Below, piece by piece: positions 51,136 through 62,703 of a DNA stretch of 64,000 bases. Under the pieces are notes generated by a model. That model worked only from the letters and a program-made list of their open reading frames with translations. It did not search any database and was not told where the DNA came from. A program made the translations under genes and the position numbers. The stretch comes from Strobilurus pachycystidiatus (lineage: Eukaryota; Basidiomycota; Agaricomycetes; Agaricales; Physalacriaceae), in contig JAHLMK010000007.1 of assembly GCA_019915135.1 (NCBI GenBank), positions 1,116,001 through 1,180,000 on the forward strand, given 5' to 3'. The first letter of the stretch is position 1, and each line of letters begins with the position of its first letter.

Positions 51136-51362
51136 GCCGCATTAATGGTCTGAGGCAATGATTGGTCTACAGAGTGACGGGATAGAGGCGCTCGGCTGTA
51201 CCTAAAGAGCGCAAGCAAACGCGCTTGTCGCACATGCAGGTGGTAACTGGGAAAGCACGGCGCCGGTCAGGCGCCGGCTGCTCGGCTTTCTTGAGCAAAC
51301 AAAGACAAGGTGTAGCCAATCAAACGCGTCACCCAAGCGCGTCTTGGACAAGAACCATCACC
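51136..51362. promoter_or_regulatory. Short bidirectional promoter region between E(z) and SEM1 genes
   Basis: Only 227 bp separate the two divergent start codons, so both core promoters and 5' UTRs must share this stretch. No TATA box or specific site was recognised. Confidence 0.5.
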
Positions 51363-51782
51363 ATGTCGTCTGCAACACCCTCAGCATCCACGTCCAAGAC
51401 CACCACAGAACCCACCGCAGAGGAGAAGCAGCAGGCCCACCTCGGCTTCCTCGAGGAAGACGACGAGTTTGAAGAGTTCCCGGTTGCTGGCAAGTCGCTG
51501 GTTGTCGCAGTGTAACCGGCCACGCCTGACTCGACAGGATCGTAGACTGGGACGACTCCAAGACGGACATGGCGCACCTCGGCGGCGCTGTACCGGGCGC
51601 CGCAAAGTCTGGCGGCGACAAGCTCTGGGAGGACAATTGGGATGACGATGATATCGAGGACGAGTTCAGCGTTCAGCTAAGGTGCGTCTCCGCGTCATAT
51701 CTGGAGAGTGAGGCGCTCAAACTGCTTATCCAGAAATGAGCTCGCAAAGTCTGGCAAAGGCGACGATAACATGCAGCCCTAA
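51363..51782 (+). CDS. SEM1: 26S proteasome lid / TREX-2 subunit Sem1 (DSS1)
   Basis: Small acidic protein of the proteasome lid and of TREX-2. Start MSSATPSASTSKTTTEP at 51363. The first acidic cluster is FLEEDDEFEEFPVAG, then VDWDDSKTDMAHLGG, and the second is KLWEDNWDDDDIEDEFSVQL, the hallmark of DSS1/SEM1. Intron 2 (about 51682-51733) joins SVQLR to NELAKSGKGDDNMQP, ending at 51782. Intron 1 lies at about 51492-51537, but its donor is weak (GTCGCT), so a few residues around the join are uncertain. Length, about 105 residues, is slightly above the human protein because of the N-terminal Ser/Thr tail. Confidence 0.9.
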
Positions 51783-51907
51783 TATATCAATGGAATGCGT
51801 AATCAAAGTCTTTTCTGACAACATGATTCTCGAACGGATTCCGCTTTTGCCAGTATTCATTTCATTCGTAAAGATCCCAAAAAACAACTGCCTAAATCAA
51901 CTGGCGT

Positions 51908-54406
51908 CTATACAGACACGTCCTCCTTCTTCTCGTCAATCTCATCAGTCACGGTGGACTCGGCGCTTCCAAGACCCATAGCCGTGGTGTCATATCCGTT
52001 GGCCTCGAGGTACTCGCGGAACTAGAGATCATCACATCAGCGCGCCACATCGCCAGATCAGAGGCTGACACTCACCAGTCTGTCCTCCTCCATCATACCG
52101 TCATGTGAGAGTGGCCGAATGAAGAAGAAGGTAACGATAGCGCTGAGGATGGCGAGGCCACTGCCAACCCAGAAAGGACCGGTATTTCCCCTCAAGGTGT
52201 CAGATCCACCGAAGGCTGGACAGCGATATCAATACCACGACGACGGGAAAAGCACGGAACCGACCATCAATCATGGGCGGGAAAGCCCAGGTCCCGACGA
52301 AGGCACCGACCTTGCCAATAGCGGCAGCGATACCATAGAATTGGCCACGGACAGCAGTGGGGCTGCTCTTGCTGGCCAAAAGACCAAGGCAGTTTCCAGG
52401 ACCTTGGAGATTCTCAGCAAGTACGAAACAGCGAGTATACGAGGTTTCGTACCGAACTCTCCAAAACTCAAGAAGATTCCATACACGACCTGCCGGATGT
52501 CAATGTCAATGTGGGTGCAGAATCAAAAGTTTCGGAAGCCTTACAGCGAACGCAGCAATGTGATTTGAAAGGCTACGGCCATTGAATGTGAGTGTCCGTG
52601 CTACACGATTGGCGAATTGACTGACCTCTTGTAGCATCCACTCATAATGAAACCGATGACGGCCTGGGACAAGAGGCCAATGATCATACACCATTTGGGA
52701 CCGAGATAGTCGACGGAGAAAGCGCCGATGACGGTTCCCGGAATGTAGAACAAGCTGAACACACAATTGAACCGAATGTGGAGGGACGTTCTGGTCTGAG
52801 ACTCACTTCGAGACGACATTCCACCCGAAGATGACGGCCAAGCTGTCGGTGTTGCCGGTGATGCTACAGACGAACGTTTAACACTTGATTGGTGAGATTG
52901 TTGACAGGGAGAGCTGACTTGTCAAAGACGGTTGAAGAATAGATTCCGAACTAAAGAGAGGTTAGTCTCATCATGTCCTGCTTTCCCCATTTGAGACACA
53001 CTCACAGGATAGCTACAGATACATGGATCATAAGTCTCTGTGTATGAATGATGTGGGCGGAACTTACACGATGAAGTCGTAAAGGAACCTTGACGGTAGC
53101 ATTCAGTCAACGGCGGACATTAAGGAAGCAGATCGGATCACACACCATGTGAACGAGATGGCAGCCAGAGAAACACCATAACGGCGGAGAACCAGCATGT
53201 ACGGAATGCGCGCATACTTCATGCCGTCCTTCTTGTAACGTTGGGGCTCGTCCATGTTCAGTCGCCAGATGAACACGGCAAGAGCAGGAACAACACCGAG
53301 ACCCAAGGACAGACGCCAGACAGCGCGAAGGTGGTCGTTTCCGAAGCTATCGCGGGTTTAGAGGCTGTATGACGAGGCAAAGCACATGGCTTACATCCAG
53401 AAGAGGACGAGGGGAACGAAGGCAGCGACAACGAAGCCACTGTCAATCATACAGTCTGGACGTACAAGGTATCAGTGCGTATCAACTTGCTCAAAAAGTG
53501 ACCTACTCGTAGCAAGCGCGAACCACCTGTGCTGGGCATTTTTGGAAATCTGTGATTCTTCAGAGTTCTCCGAAGCAGCGACGGATCCACAGGGATACTC
53601 AGCACCGACGCCAATACCGAGGAAGAATCTAAGAGTGAAGGTGTCAGCTGAAAGGTTAGCAGAGAGTAGCGGGGATAAACGCACCGCATGACAGATAACA
53701 TGGCCAACAATCCGTGAACACTATGGTGCGCACCAGAGGACGCCGCCGACAGACCAGAGAATAAGACAACGATACCGGCAGCGGCCATCTGTGGGAAAGA
53801 ATCAGCGACGCGGTCGACGCGATTCGACATGCACGCACCATTCCGAACTTGCGACCAATCTTGTCCGCCAAGTATCCTAGACGACGTATTAGGTGAGGGG
53901 ACAGATGAGGTAGGTTTGAGAGGACTAACCGAAGAGTAACATGCCGACGACAGTACCCGCTGTGCAATTGTTCAGTCGAGAGACTCAGTCGTCCCAGGAA
54001 AATGATCCTACCGAAGGTGACACTGGACACAGTGGTGCCGTAATTGCTGCTGGCGATGACATCTTTGCCGTAGATACGGGTCAGAACTAGGAGGAGGTGA
54101 GGTGCAGCTGGCAGAAGGGGAGAAGCACCACGAACGAGTCTTAACTGTAACGGGTGTGAATATCAAAGCTCTTGAGAGGAAGAAAGCACTCACCAGTCCC
54201 GATGACACCATTAGCGTAGCCTATTCACGGGAAAAATGAGCACTCTATTATGGGACAGAACTGTTGTGTACCATCGGAAAACAGAGCAGTGCCGCAACTA
54301 GGAAATCGTCAACCAGCGTCCGACGCGTGTAGGGCACTGGCTAGACTCACGCAAAGATGAGAGTGACACTCTTGAGTTTGGACTGGATCTGCGACTTGGG
54401 CTCCAT
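51908..54406 (-). CDS. MFS transporter, Git1-like (glycerophosphodiester/phosphate type)
   Basis: Plasma-membrane permease of the MFS phosphate:H+ symporter group. Start [19 protein letters not shown] at 54406. Small first exons rebuild [22 protein letters not shown]. Then [19 protein letters not shown], the loop [17 protein letters not shown] (MFS A-motif), [20 protein letters not shown], the N-terminal-half end [21 protein letters not shown], and FTWFLYDFIVYPFGIYSST. In the second half, [26 protein letters not shown] and [20 protein letters not shown] are seen. The tail ends [12 protein letters not shown]. About twelve membrane segments and many introns. Residues such as [13 protein letters not shown] match Git1-type glycerophosphoinositol permeases better than Pho84, but the substrate is an inference. 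Confidence 0.88.
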
Positions 54407-55433
54407 CCTGGCAGTAGTGAGCGCACGGAAGGTGGGCTGGGAGATAAACAGGCTGATCTATTTATACAGTAATCCATTTCCTTCCTTCCCTCCATCATGC
54501 GTTCAGGAACAATCGAATATTTGTCGGCGCGCCACGGTTCACCTCTTCTCACACACGTTCCTCCGTCACGCAGCCAACCTCGGCGTTCAATGCCATTCAG
54601 ACGCCCACACGCATCACACCTCAGCTGCTGCAAAAGTACGGATGTTTTGTGTCTCTTCAGAGCTCATCAGTTATTCTATTCGCTTATTTTCCTGATTTCA
54701 AATGCATAGATCCTGAAGTCGGAGGCAGGGTTCAGCATTCGGAGGTCACTTTCGCGGTGGTATCGCATGCATCCAGATGCATCCGAAGCCGTATCAGTGT
54801 ATCTCAGGTCTCATGCTTCTTGGAGCATCACAATACAGATCTATCATTGCAGGCTTACCTACTCTCGAGAGTCTTGGGGTTCGGGATCACCATTCAAAAG
54901 AATCACTCTATAGGCGGTGTAGTCAGGACTCTGGATCTTGTCATGTACACTTCGTACCACGAGAGATGTTGTGGACAGTGGCTGAGCAGCTGTTCGGAAG
55001 TGTTCCTTACTTAACAAGCCTTTCCCACAATTGCAAGTCTGACTGGATGTTCAGCCGTTCAGTCATGGCAATTCTACTGCATCAGCGATGCGTTCGACAA
55101 TAGCCGCTTATCCCCAAGGGTTTGTTATCGAGGTGAGACGTCAGCTACATATGGACCTACGCTAAAAATCACAAGCAAGCCTTCTCCACCGGACGATCAA
55201 CTTCGCGCCTTCAAGGTGGCAGTTCCATCAACGCAAGGCCGATGCGGACAGCAGAAAACACACAGTCACCAGTCTACACTGATCAACAGTATCCAGGAAG
55301 CCGCACTTCGACGATAGAAAGGTGTAAATGGACCTACTTTTGCTTGAGACCACCGGAGTTTCAGTCTGAACTTCTCGTCTGATAGTAATACACGCTTAAG
55401 GCTACATACAATGTTACTATCTCAAAGCATAAT
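54407..55433. other. Intergenic upstream of MFS transporter
   Basis: 1.0 kb between the MFS start and the 3' end of the IBtk-like gene. Short ORFs only; a CACGTT word near 54553 could suit a bHLH factor but is unremarkable alone. Confidence 0.5.
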
Positions 55434-58400
55434 TTACGGATTAGAAGGAGCATTGTTACCCTTCTTGCGCATACCTCTCCCTCGTCCCCTTCCCCTCGCC
55501 CCTCCTCTACCTCGCCCGCTCGAGCTGGAACCCTGACCCTGCGGCGTTTTCAAAAGGTCCGCCTCCAGCTGTGCCTCCACTCGCACCCGCTCCTCCTCCA
55601 GAGCCCACCACCTCATAAATTCTTCCTCCGCCAAACGAGCCTGTTCTTCCTCCTGGATCTCGAGCAGGGAACGACGCGAAATTTCGGAAGAGACATTCGC
55701 CTTCTGGGATTGTTGGATCTCAGCAAACGACATGGCTACGCCCGAAGGTGAGGGCACCACGGGCTCAACAGGCGGAAGAGTCCAAGCCTTTTGACTGTAA
55801 GGGATTACGTTTTCAGTGGCCAAATATGAAGGACCGGATAATTCACTCACGAAGAAGAAGTGCTCCTCGACGGAGTCTGCTTTCCCTTGCCCTTGGATGT
55901 AGACGGCAAAAGACGCGCTGGAGAGAACACAGGCCCTAGTCCTTGACCTTGCACAGTAGGTACATTGGCCAATGCTGGCGATCCAGACTTCGAACCGCTC
56001 GGAGAGTTCTTCGGAGACGGAGACAACGTAGGGAACTGAGCGCTGCGAGGCGGCGGAGTCGCGGGGGCGGTAATAGGAGCCCGCCAGGGCGAACCGGACG
56101 ACGCGGACGGCACCCGCGCACGTTTAAATTTCACAGGCTGCGGATCGCTCGGCCTAGGTACAGCATCCTTCATCGATGCTGTCTCTGCCATCACTGATTT
56201 CATATCCACTCTGTTCAATCGTTAGCGGGTATTTCTCGGCCGAGAAGGTCAAACTGTCTCTTACCGAGGCGTAGATCGCGCCTTCCAGGGCGCAGGACGG
56301 TTGGTAGTAGATGTTGGCACACAGTCTTCGTCGTCCATTGCAAAGATATCATCGTTCCCTTCCTGTGGTGCAACGACTGAACTGTCCATAGTAGTGGGAA
56401 GCTTGACTGGTAGTTGAGGTCGCGGTCTTGAAGGGCTTGAGGTTGGCGGTGAAAGTTTCATCGAGTCTCGCCTGCGCAACTGCTTCGCCGACCGTATGAT
56501 GGGTGCTGGGAAATCCTGTAGTGCCAGCCATTCAGAGTGTTCTTCCAGCGCCAACGCTCCGAGCACATTGTTTCGCGTTATCGGTGACTTTGCGGACTGT
56601 AGTTGCGAAACAAACTTAGACAACTGCTTGATGATGCCAGGGTGCAAGTGATCGAGCATACGATTTTCCAGATGACTCTCCAAATTGACGGCAAGATATT
56701 CCTGAACGCTTCGAACGAGAGGGAGAGCAGAGAAATGTGTCGCTTCCGCAAGAATGAAAGAGCCGTTGTAAACGTTCAAGAACCGGAGAATGACGGCTGA
56801 TGCAATGAGCACTAGGCGGTCGAGATGAAGTTCAGTCTAAAAGGCACCATGAGTCTATAAACATTAGTCTGGAATGAGATGCACCAACCGCCGCAGCCAT
56901 AACATCAAACATGAAGTCCAAGACGTCGTCGACAGTACGTGTGAATTCTACGATCTTGTCAGCGCTTGTGAAGCTCATTTGGCAGCAAACTCACCCAAGA
57001 CACCGAACATTTCAATGTCCTCGCCACAGCACATGAACCTAAGAACATACTGCATGACATGCCACTTCATATGTTTCATGTTGATGTGGATGATTCCACT
57101 CGCATCCCGGCGCTTCTTCAACCACTCCTCCTCATTGAAGAAGTCCGCGAAGAACACGGTGCGCGACCTCAGAATGACCGAATGGCAATGAACGTCGCGG
57201 TCCTGCAACTGTAAAACGACGTCCGTGTCCGGCGATGAAGACGCCGTAAACAAAGTCGAAAGGCCCTGGACCATGCTCGGCTCAGGAACCATTCTAGTCG
57301 CAGCAGAAAGCACCTTTATCAGGTGGGGAAGATCTAAAAGTCTAGCCAAAGTTTGCAAGTCTAATTTGATACGACTGCTGTCGTATTGAGGAAGCGAAAG
57401 CCGGCGGTCCCATATCGTCAGGACACGATCCGAATAAAGATAATCAAGAAGGATAAGGACGGCCATCGGATGGCAGTGGTGGATTTCCAGAGTGGGGTGT
57501 CCTGATAGCACGCTGGTACGGAGAGAGACCTTCGAAAGGTCGTCTCTGATGCTTTGTCCATCGTGAATGATAGCGTCTAGACGTGCGGAACGGGCGCTGA
57601 GGATGACGCGATGCACGGGTAGAATGAGCTTGGAGGACTGGACAGATATAATCATATCTGCACCAAAGGGGAATCGTGTCGAGCCCTCCAGATACCAAGA
57701 AGATATCGAGCTTTTCCTCGAAAGGTTGATGTGACTGAGACGAATGAGACGGCGCAGGTCGTCAGTAATATGACCATCCAACTCGTCTTCATCGTCATCT
57801 TCGCCTTTCAAAGGATCCGCAATCTCTGGGGTGTCGGCGTTGCTGTGAGGATGACCTAGGGGTGGGAAGACGCTTGCTATATCCTGAGCAATGGAGTTGC
57901 CGCATATTTCGATGGGCCGGGGTGCAAAATCATGTCTCAGTGCACCAAAGGCACCCGTGCTGTTGGCGCAAACCTCCACAGCGCGCTGGATGTAGGGGAC
58001 AACCTGATACTTCAGAGCCTTCCCAGTGCCGCCGCCTTTACGTGAACGAACGAAGATATGGCCCGATTCCGTGCACACTATGATGGTTCCGTCATTGCCA
58101 ACCGCGACGTCCTGGATGAATGTCTTTGTAAGTAAAGAAGCGCTGCGTCATGGATGGTGGGTGTACCTTTGCGGCGCTCATCTGCTTCTTGAGGGACCAC
58201 GCAGGCTGGGGTGTGAAGCCTTTCGGAGAAAACGACGTGTTATCGGACTCGATGGGAGCGGGTACCGCCAGCGTGAACACCTCGCCGTTCGAAGACAAAG
58301 CCGCGACAGTCTCCTCGCAGCATGTAACTTTCGAAATGTGAGCACCCTTGACTGCTTGAGGAGGACGATAGGGTTGGATCTCGTGGGGGAAACCATGCGA

Positions 58401-59801
58401 TGGGAAGCTATCAGGCATGTTAGGCAGTTAGTGCGCAAAGTGACTTTATGACACACTTTAGCTTGAAAACGCGATCACTCCATATACAGATGACCTCTTG
58501 CGTTTGGAGGAGGCAGACCAATGCGAAATCGGCCAGACACAACGAAATGACTGGCTTAGTGATCTTGCTGACCATGCGAGGCAGAATTTGTATGGGCTGT
58601 GCGACCTTGTCATACCCTGAGAACGGTTATAGGCGTCGCACACAGTATGAATTGAGGTCCATACCAAGTTGACCGTTATTGCTACCCCAAGTGAAGACTT
58701 CTGTCGCTGTCCAACATGCTGAAGCGGTTTTCGATGCCGCGACGCCCAGGACGAACTCCTTCTTCAGTGGTCCCACAATCTTCTTGGGGGTGACCTGAAC
58801 AGGCTCTTCGATTCGACCAGACGTAGAAGTCTCCACAGTGTAACCGAGTTGGGAAAAGCGATTTAAACCCCAACTAAGGACTTCGCCGGAATCCGTCAGG
58901 GCAAGTGTGTGATCCTGGCCAAGTGCGACAGAGATGACAGTCTGACTGAGCTGGGCGAGGGGAGTCAGACTGTACTGGGTATGCTGACCAGGGCCAAGGC
59001 TGGAAGACAATCGTCAGTAGGTGAACACGGGCACCAAAATGACATTTCTGACCGTCCTCCGCTTCCAAATCCGCATACGCGCACGTTCGCTTTCTTCTCA
59101 GACGTGACGACAACCGTGTGTAGTTTTGAAGTCTGGATCTGGCGCACGAAGACGGGGAGGAACCTGGCGTAGATACTCGACTTTTCGGTCGTATCGCGGT
59201 TTTGGATAATGACTTGTTCTGGATAAGTGCGGTCGTTGCCGTCCCCAAGGCCCAAGGCGGCGTTGCGATTGGCGCCCCAGGTGAAGAGCTCGGCGCGGGT
59301 GGTGGAGTCCGGCTTGGTGGATTCGATGGTCGAGTTGTAGAGGTCGAAAGCAGCATAGCCCTCGGGATCGCGCAGCGTCACATCGGTGTCTGAGCGCTCC
59401 AAAAGCAGGATGCTGGCAGAGATGAGATGACGAACTGGCTCTGACTGGCCGGACACTCACGCAGCAGCGACGTTGCCGTGATAGAGGGCGCGGTGAAGCG
59501 GCGTCCAGCGGCTCTCGAGGTCTTGGGCGTTTACGTCGATGGCGGGATGGCGCAGGAGCAGCCGGACGTACTCAAGGGTGTCGGGGGAGGTGCATGCGAG
59601 ATGGAGAACGGTCCGCCCTAGCCTGTCGCGCCCGTTGATCTCAGCAGCGACTGCCATGGCGGCCATCCCGCCTCTGGACCATGACTTGCCGCCGCTCCCG
59701 GCGCTGCTGCTGATTGCTGCGCCCTTGTCGGCGGCGGCATCGAGCAGACGCTGGAAGGCCTGCTGATTGCGAAGGGCAAAATGGACATGGAGCAAGGTCA
59801 T
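55434..59801 (-). CDS. Ankyrin-RCC1-BTB-BTB protein (IBtk-like)
   Basis: Start MTLLHVHFALRNQQAF at 59801. Ankyrin repeats come first (RDRLGRTVLHLACTSPDTLE, VNAQDLESRWTPLHRALYHG, LRDPEGYAAFDLY). RCC1-like repeats follow: AELFTWGANRNAALGLGDG, VRVCGFGSGGR, GEVLSWGLNRFSQLG and TEVFTWGSNNGQLG, then degenerate repeats. Two BTB-type domains come next: FPFGADMIISVQSSKLILPVHR (about 57500-57680) and DTDVVLQLQDRDVHCHSVILRS (about 57040-57230), the latter followed by DFVDSTDDVLDFMFDVMAAANELHLDRL. A disordered Ser/Pro region and a coiled coil with EEEQARLAEEEFMRWWALEEE lead to an Arg/Gly-rich C-terminus (RGRGGARGRGRGRG). The order equals animal IBtk, which is a Cul3 substrate adaptor; a ubiquitin-ligase adaptor role here is inferred. 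It is over 1,200 residues. Confidence 0.9.
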
Positions 59802-60058
59802 ACACCGGATAAGAGGCGGAGGGCGACCAGAAAAGCCGAGCGACTTTTCACGAGGTCAAGCTGCCCGGAGAGCGCTGCACTGGGAGGGCAGCGACGCGAC
59901 GATGTATAAATAAGGCAGCGGACGGCGAGGACGGCGATGAACGTTGGCGAGTAAGGCTCATTCGCTGTCATCCGGGCCCGTCGCTCGATCGGGTCGATAA
60001 CACGTTTGCGGAGCGCTGCGGGCCGGTGCTCCGAGCACACTACTCTTTTTCAGCGCTC
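59802..60058. promoter_or_regulatory. Bidirectional promoter region between IBtk-like and Dbp6-like genes
   Basis: 257 bp between divergent start codons; both promoters must be here. GC-rich, no specific motif recognised. Confidence 0.45.
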
Positions 60059-62496
60059 ATGTCGACTCCGGCAGAGGCGGCCACGCCCAAAGTCCGTGCT
60101 GACTCCGACTCTTGTCGTCTCTCTTTTCTCATTCTGACAGACTCCAGGAAAAGACAAAGGCGAAGAAGCGCTATCTCAAGAAGAAAAAGGAAAAGCGCAA
60201 AAAGAACAAGCAGCAAGTCAAGAAACCGACAGATGCCAGGCCAGAGTCGGACGAGTCTGACGAGGACGATGAGGAAGAGGAAGAGGATGCTGCCATGGAT
60301 GTTGTGCAGACAGAGGCCATTCCGGCGCCCGACCCGCCAAAACCACCCAAAAAGCGACGGAAAATCGAGGCTGAAGATGCAATGGACGTGGATATCGCAG
60401 AGGCACCAACTGAGCCACCACCGATCGACGTCGACATTCCTGCCGGCGCACTTCCATCGTTCCCCCTTCCAGTCCACCCCAACCTCCCTTCACGCTCCGA
60501 CCTTGCTCTCCAAGGCCTCGACAAAGCCCTTGGCGATGCCGAGTTCGTGGAGCCCTCCAATGTCCTCAGCTTTTCGCCAGAAGGCACAGACGACAGCGGC
60601 ACCGGTCTCTCTGAAAAGACGCGAAAGCGATTACACGACCTCGGCGTAACCCAGCTGTTCGCAGGTAAGCCTCGCGTATTTGTGTTTCTACTTCTCTCTA
60701 AATGCGAACAACAGTCCAGACCACTCTACTTCCTTTCTTACTGCCTGCCGATAAGCTGAAAAGATATCTTTATTGTCCGTACGACCCGCCGCAGGACGTC
60801 TGTGTATCTGCACCCACTGGTAGCGGCAAAACCCTAGCGTATGTCCTACCGATCGTCGAGGTCAGTAGTATGCCATGCTTCGATCGTCCATGTTTCTCAC
60901 TTTGCCCAGGTCCTATCTTCGCGCGTCGTTACCCGGCTACGCGCTCTAGTGGTATTACCTACCCGTGATCTTGTTACACAAGTGCGAGAAACTTTCGAGG
61001 CCATCAGTCGTGGGCGAGGACTCAAGGTAAGCAGCCCTAAGGTTACGGCTAGCTCTCCAATTCTCAATCACAATCAGATTGGAACTGCGACTGGACAGCA
61101 CTCCTTCTCGCATGAGCAGTCCCAACTCATTGCAGACAAATCTTCCAGGTTTGTCGACGTCTTCCAGTCTCCAATTCCATGGTACAATGTCGATTTAGTT
61201 TGCAGGGCGGCTCAAGTAAAGTCGATATCTTGATATGCACTCCCGGCCGCCTCATGGACCATATCAATGGCACACCGAACTTCTCCCTCCAGCATTTGAG
61301 ATTCCTGGTATGTTGTCTCTCTGTGATATATCGACAACCGTCTAAATAATGCACAGGTAATTGACGAAGCAGATCGTTTGCTTGCGCAATCTTTCCACGA
61401 CTGGCTGGCTCAGGTCCTCCATGCGACCCGGCCGCCGACTTCTCCTCCTCCTCCACAATCCATGTCCGCGAGCTCTTCCCCATTGGTTCGACATGATGCA
61501 TTTGCACCCGCTTTCCATCCCTACCATTTCTCGGCATTAGACGGGACCCATTTTATTCCCGAGAAAAAGCAAACTTCCTGCCAGAAGCTGCTGTTCTCCG
61601 CGACGTTAACAAGAGACCCGTCCAAGATAGCAGCGCTGGAGCTGCGGAAACCCAAGTACTTCATCGTACGTGGCAAAGAAGGACAATCTGGTCTGCTCGA
61701 CGTGGTCATGGAGAAATTCTCGATGCCTGAAACGCTGACAGTAAGTCTCGCGCAGCTCTTTGGCTTTGGACGTTGACTGACGGGGTTGAATCAGGAACAC
61801 ATGATCGTTTGTGAGACGGCGCAGAAACCTCTCATGTTCTTCTATCTTGTCCATGCTCGTGGGGCCGTCAACAGTCTCGTCTTCACCAAGTCCGCCGAGT
61901 CCACCACCCGTTTGGTCCGGCTGTTCGAGTTTTTCGAGTCGAGCCGTGTGAAGGGCACTTCCGAGAAGTCCATCGTCGTTCGGCCTTACTCGAGTGACCT
62001 CAGTGCGGCAGAGCGCAAGGCGGTTCTGGAGAAGTTCAAGAAGCAAGAGATCCATATGTATGTATCAACGCACTCCTTCTGTCTGCGCCCTGTTGTTGAT
62101 CACCGCCTTAGCCTGGTATGCTCCGATCTCATCTCGCGCGGTATCGACATCAGCCACGTATCCTCTGTCGTGAGCTACGACGTTCCCGTCGACATGAGGA
62201 AGTACGTGCATCGTGTAGGCCGTACGGCCCGCGCAGGACGTGAGGGCAATGCTTGGTCGCTAGTGGAAGAGCAAGAGGCGAGGTACTTCAAGAACATGCT
62301 CAAGGAAGCGGATCATCTGGAGCAGGTGAAAAAGCTGCGTGTCAGCGACAAGGATGTGGCGCCGTTCACACCGCATTACGAGGTTTGTTGTCATCTTTTC
62401 TTTCGTGTTTGTGGGACCCGGCTGATCTTCTTTCGCCTGCAGAAAGCGCTGGAACAGCTCAAGGGAGTGTATTCGAGGACGGATCACCTTGTTTAG
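60059..62496 (+). CDS. DBP6: DEAD-box ATP-dependent RNA helicase, Dbp6/DDX51-like
   Basis: Nucleolar helicase for 60S subunit assembly. Start [12 protein letters not shown] at 60059 (an in-frame ATG at 60026 is possible). A Lys-rich and acidic N-terminus ([37 protein letters not shown]) precedes the helicase core: [11 protein letters not shown] (Q-motif region), motif [13 protein letters not shown], motif Ia [12 protein letters not shown], Ib CTPGRL, motif [13 protein letters not shown], motif [16 protein letters not shown], motif IV region [11 protein letters not shown], motif [11 protein letters not shown] and motif [17 protein letters not shown]. The insertion between motif II and III and the [14 protein letters not shown] segment match the DDX51/Dbp6 clade. 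The protein ends [15 protein letters not shown]. About eight short introns. Confidence 0.92.
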
Positions 62497-62703
62497 CGCC
62501 GTCATATATTCACTACATAGCATTTGCATTTCATCAGCGCTCGGCGTGGCGTTATGTCGAATTCTTATGAGATGGCTGAGTGAACAGACGGAACGTGCGT
62601 CGACTAAGTAACAGGTCATCGGTTGGTCTTCGCCTTTGAACAGGTCCCAATATGCTGCGATTCATGGGACACGCGAATACGAAACATTGACTTGTGGTCT
62701 AGA

